Shown piece after piece: positions 12,391-14,507 of a DNA stretch of 14,507 nt. The translations under genes were made by a program, and so were the position numbers. The notes under the pieces were generated by a model. It made no database searches, was not told the DNA's origin, and saw only the letters and a program-made list of their open reading frames with translations. The first letter of the stretch is position 1. Each line of letters begins with the position of its first letter. This stretch comes from Streptococcaceae bacterium AM104-57. Its GTDB lineage: Bacteria; Bacillota; Bacilli; Lactobacillales; Streptococcaceae. The stretch is from NCBI GenBank assembly GCA_027659245.1, contig JAQDPW010000018.1:1-14507 (forward strand). The letters run 5' to 3'.

Positions 12391-12434
12391 AGTGTATAAT
12401 ATTTCATATACTATTATAGAAAAAATAGAAAGCT
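12369..12434. repeat. 29-bp inverted repeat at the lost start of the pseudogene
   Basis: Arms 12369-12397 and 12406-12434 are complementary over 29 bp with one mismatch and an 8-base loop (AATATTTC). The right arm occupies the place where the start codon and first codons of the lipoprotein gene should be. It is not followed by a T run, so it is not a normal terminator. Origin as a fold-back duplication or as joined IS ends is possible. Confidence 0.85.
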
Positions 12435-14357
12435 CTCTTACTAGGGGCTGGAATTTTAAGTGCTAGCTTCTTGATGGTAGCTTGTAGCTCGACACAGTCA
12501 AATGCATCTGATAAAACCATTTGCTAGCAATCCAGATACACTAGACTACATTACTTCGACACGTGGCTCGACATCCAGCATTACGACAAACTTGATTGAT
12601 GGACTGTTGGAAAATGATAAGTATGGCAATCTGGTTCCTTCCATGGCTGAATCATGGACAGTATCAAAAGATGGCTTGACTTATACTTACAAAATTCGCC
12701 AAGGTGTTAAGTGGTATACCTCTGAAGGAGAAGAATATGCTGAAGTAACAGCTCATGACTTTGTGACAGGTCTCAAGTATGCTGCGGATAAAAAGGCAGA
12801 AAACTTGTACTTGGTGCAAGACTCTATCAAAGGTTTGGCGGACTATGTTGAGGGTCAATCATCAGACTTTGAAACTGTCGGTATCAAGGCAGTCAATGAC
12901 TATACTCTCCAATATACCTTGAACAAGCCGGAGTCCTATTGGAATTCGAAGACAACAGGTGGAATTTTAAGTCCAGTTAATGAAGCCTTTTTGAAATCTA
13001 AGGGGGATGAATTTGGAAGTGTAACTCCATCTAGTATCCTGTCAAATGGGCCATACTTATTCAAATCATTCACATCAAAATCTTTGATTGAGTTTGAAAA
13101 GAATCCTAATTATTGGGACAAGGACAATGTGAAGATTGAGAAAGTAAAACTTTCCTTCTATGATGGCTCAGACCAAGATAGTTTGGCTAGAGGTTTCTTG
13201 GAAGGTAACTATTCAGACGGGCGTATCTTCCCAACAAGCTCTGTGTTTGATCAGTTGAAAAAAGGGAATGAAGATAAGATTACCTATACCCCTCAAAATG
13301 CTATAACCTTCTACTATCTCTTCAATGTCAATCGTCAAAGCTACAAGCAAACCATGAAACAGACGGACAAAGAAAAGACGGATTCTCGTCTAGCTATGCA
13401 AAATAAAGACTTCCGTCAAGCTATTAACTTTGCCTTTGACCGTCATGCCTATGCTGCACAGACAAATGGAGAAGATGGGGCTGATCGAATTCTTCGAAAC
13501 ACAGTCACACCAAGTAACTTTGTTCAAATCGGCGGCAAAAACTTTGGAGATGCTGTCAATGAAAAGATGGTCAACTATGGTACACAGAGTGGTCAAATAT
13601 CAATCTGAACGACGCTCAAGCAGCTTTCTTAGATCCTGAAAAAGCCAAGGCTAAAGAAAGTTTGCAAGCAGAAGGCGTGACCTTCCCTATTCACTTGGAT
13701 ATGTTGGTAGACCAAACTGCTAAGTTGGACGTTCAGCAGGCAAGCTCCTTCAAACAGACCGTTGAAGCAACGCTTGGATCAGATAATGTTGTGATTGATA
13801 TTATTCAATTGTCTCCAGATGAGAAAGACAATGCTACCTTCTTTGCGGATACCGCCGATCAAAAGGACTATGACATTGATATCTCAGGGTGGAGTGGGGA
13901 TTTCTCAGATCCGAAAACCTATCTTGATCTCTTGGATCCAGATTCTGGTTCTCAGTTGAAAAATCTTGGCTTGACTCCAGGAAAAGACAATGAAGTCAAG
14001 GAAAAACTCGGTTTAGCTACCTACAAGGAGTTGTTGGATGCGGCAGATAATGAGAATGAAAATACGCAAACACGTTATGAAAAATTTGCCGAAGTTCAAG
14101 CTTGGTTGACAGATAGTGCTCTCTTCCTACCAGTTCAAAGTGGAGGAGCTAATCCTCTCTTCCGTAAGACAATTCCGTTTACAGGTGCCTTCTCATTTGT
14201 TGGGCACAAAGGAGATGCGGATAACTACAAATATGTTGAATTGCAAAAGGAACCAGTGACTGCTAAACAGTACCAAGAACTTTATGAAAAATGGCAAAAA
14301 GAAAAAGCTGAGTCTAATAAAAAAGCCCAAGAAGATTTGTCTAACCACGTTCGATAG
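12417..14357 (+). pseudogene. Oligopeptide-binding lipoprotein, AmiA/AliA/AliB family, disrupted
   Basis: Relics of an extracellular peptide-binding lipoprotein (SBP_bac_5 family) that would feed the Ami oligopeptide ABC transporter. A degenerate signal peptide is readable from 12432 (ALLLGAGILSASFLMVAC), with VAC as lipobox and then SSTQSNASDKT. The mature part continues in another frame from about 12520 (FASNPDTLDYITSTRGS) to 13584 (MVNYGT), and in a third frame from 13587 (EWSNINLNDAQ) to the stop at 14355, ending KAQEDLSNHVR. Lesions: no start codon (the frame reads TAG AAA AAA TAG AAA GCT where MKKSKA is expected); a net +1 shift near 12513-12520, possibly with a few residues lost; and an extra CA at 13585-13586. 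Large parts are well preserved, so decay looks recent. The nearest paralog (AmiA, AliA, AliB or AliC/D) cannot be fixed here. Confidence 0.88.
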
Positions 14358-14381
14358 AAGAAGGTTATCAATAAAATTTTA

Positions 14382-14507
14382 ATACTCTTCGAAAATCTCT
14401 TCAAACTGCGTCAACGTCGCCTTGCCGTAGGTATGGTTACTGACTTCGTCAGTTCTATCCACAACCTCAAAACAGTGTTTTGAGCTGACTTCGTCAGTTC
14501 TATCCAC
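14382..14507 (+). repeat. BOX element with boxB units, cut by window end
   Basis: boxA starts ATACTCTTCGAAAATC at 14382 with the core CAACGTCGCCTTGCCGTAG. A complete 45-nt boxB unit lies at 14441-14485 (TGACTTCGTCAG ... TGTTTTGAGC), and a second begins at 14486 and runs to the window end. boxC must lie beyond. It starts 24 bases after the stop of the pseudogene. Confidence 0.93.

Noticed and set aside
12398..12434. Terminator function for the 29-bp inverted repeat
   Set aside because: No T run follows on the plus strand, and rpmH already has a good terminator at 12309-12346.
13582..13587. Phase-variable tract at the CA insertion
   Set aside because: Only two to three CA-like units are present, too short for slipped-strand switching; a single mutation or read error is simpler.

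Overview
The window looks like chromosomal DNA from a mitis-group Streptococcus (S. pneumoniae, S. mitis or a close relative). Three BOX elements (one with 45-nt boxB units), a full-length 107-bp RUP and half of a second RUP support this, since these repeat families are typical of that group. Gene content, strong AGGAGG-type ribosome binding sites and frequent extended -10 promoters (TGnTATAAT) agree. Species level cannot be fixed from the sequence alone.

Layout: (1) 1-706: a RUP remnant, then a MIP18/DUF59-family gene (+) whose stop codon touches a BOX element. (2) 738-872: a nested palindrome between convergent genes that can end transcription from both sides. (3) 880-2583 (-): ilvD, dihydroxy-acid dehydratase, with an extended -10 promoter and, upstream of it, a perfect 15/15 match to the CodY consensus. 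(4) 2922-8389 (-): a tight five-gene operon read as PRD regulator with a fused EIIA domain, PTS EIIB, PTS EIIC (UlaA/SgaT type), and the two halves of a split transketolase, ended by a hairpin at 2694-2760. (5) 8580-9790 (+): a membrane SPFH/band-7 protein coupled to an Arc-like ribbon-helix-helix protein, under a promoter with a dyad over its -10. (6) 9939-10286 (+): rpmF and rpmG, both lacking zinc-binding cysteines. (7) 10579-11540 (+): cadD and cadX, a cadmium efflux protein and its ArsR-type repressor, with a CadC-like operator. (8) 11544-12153: a gene-poor stretch with an intact RUP. (9) 12154-12288 (+): rpmH, starting with GTG. (10) 12369-14357: a broken AmiA/AliA/AliB-type oligopeptide-binding lipoprotein gene with three separate lesions, followed by a BOX that runs off the window.

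How it fits together: the minus-strand operon should import and phosphorylate an unidentified carbohydrate or polyol. Its EIIA function lies in the transcription regulator, so uptake and gene control may share one protein. The split transketolase suggests that the phosphorylated product, or something one step from it, enters ketose-phosphate chemistry. This operon is the least well understood system here. A second candidate is the SPFH/RHH pair with its dyad operator and a 15-base exact copy of the operator core 1.9 kb away. The remaining genes are housekeeping (ribosomal proteins, branched-chain amino acid synthesis) or accessory (cadmium resistance, decayed peptide-binding protein).
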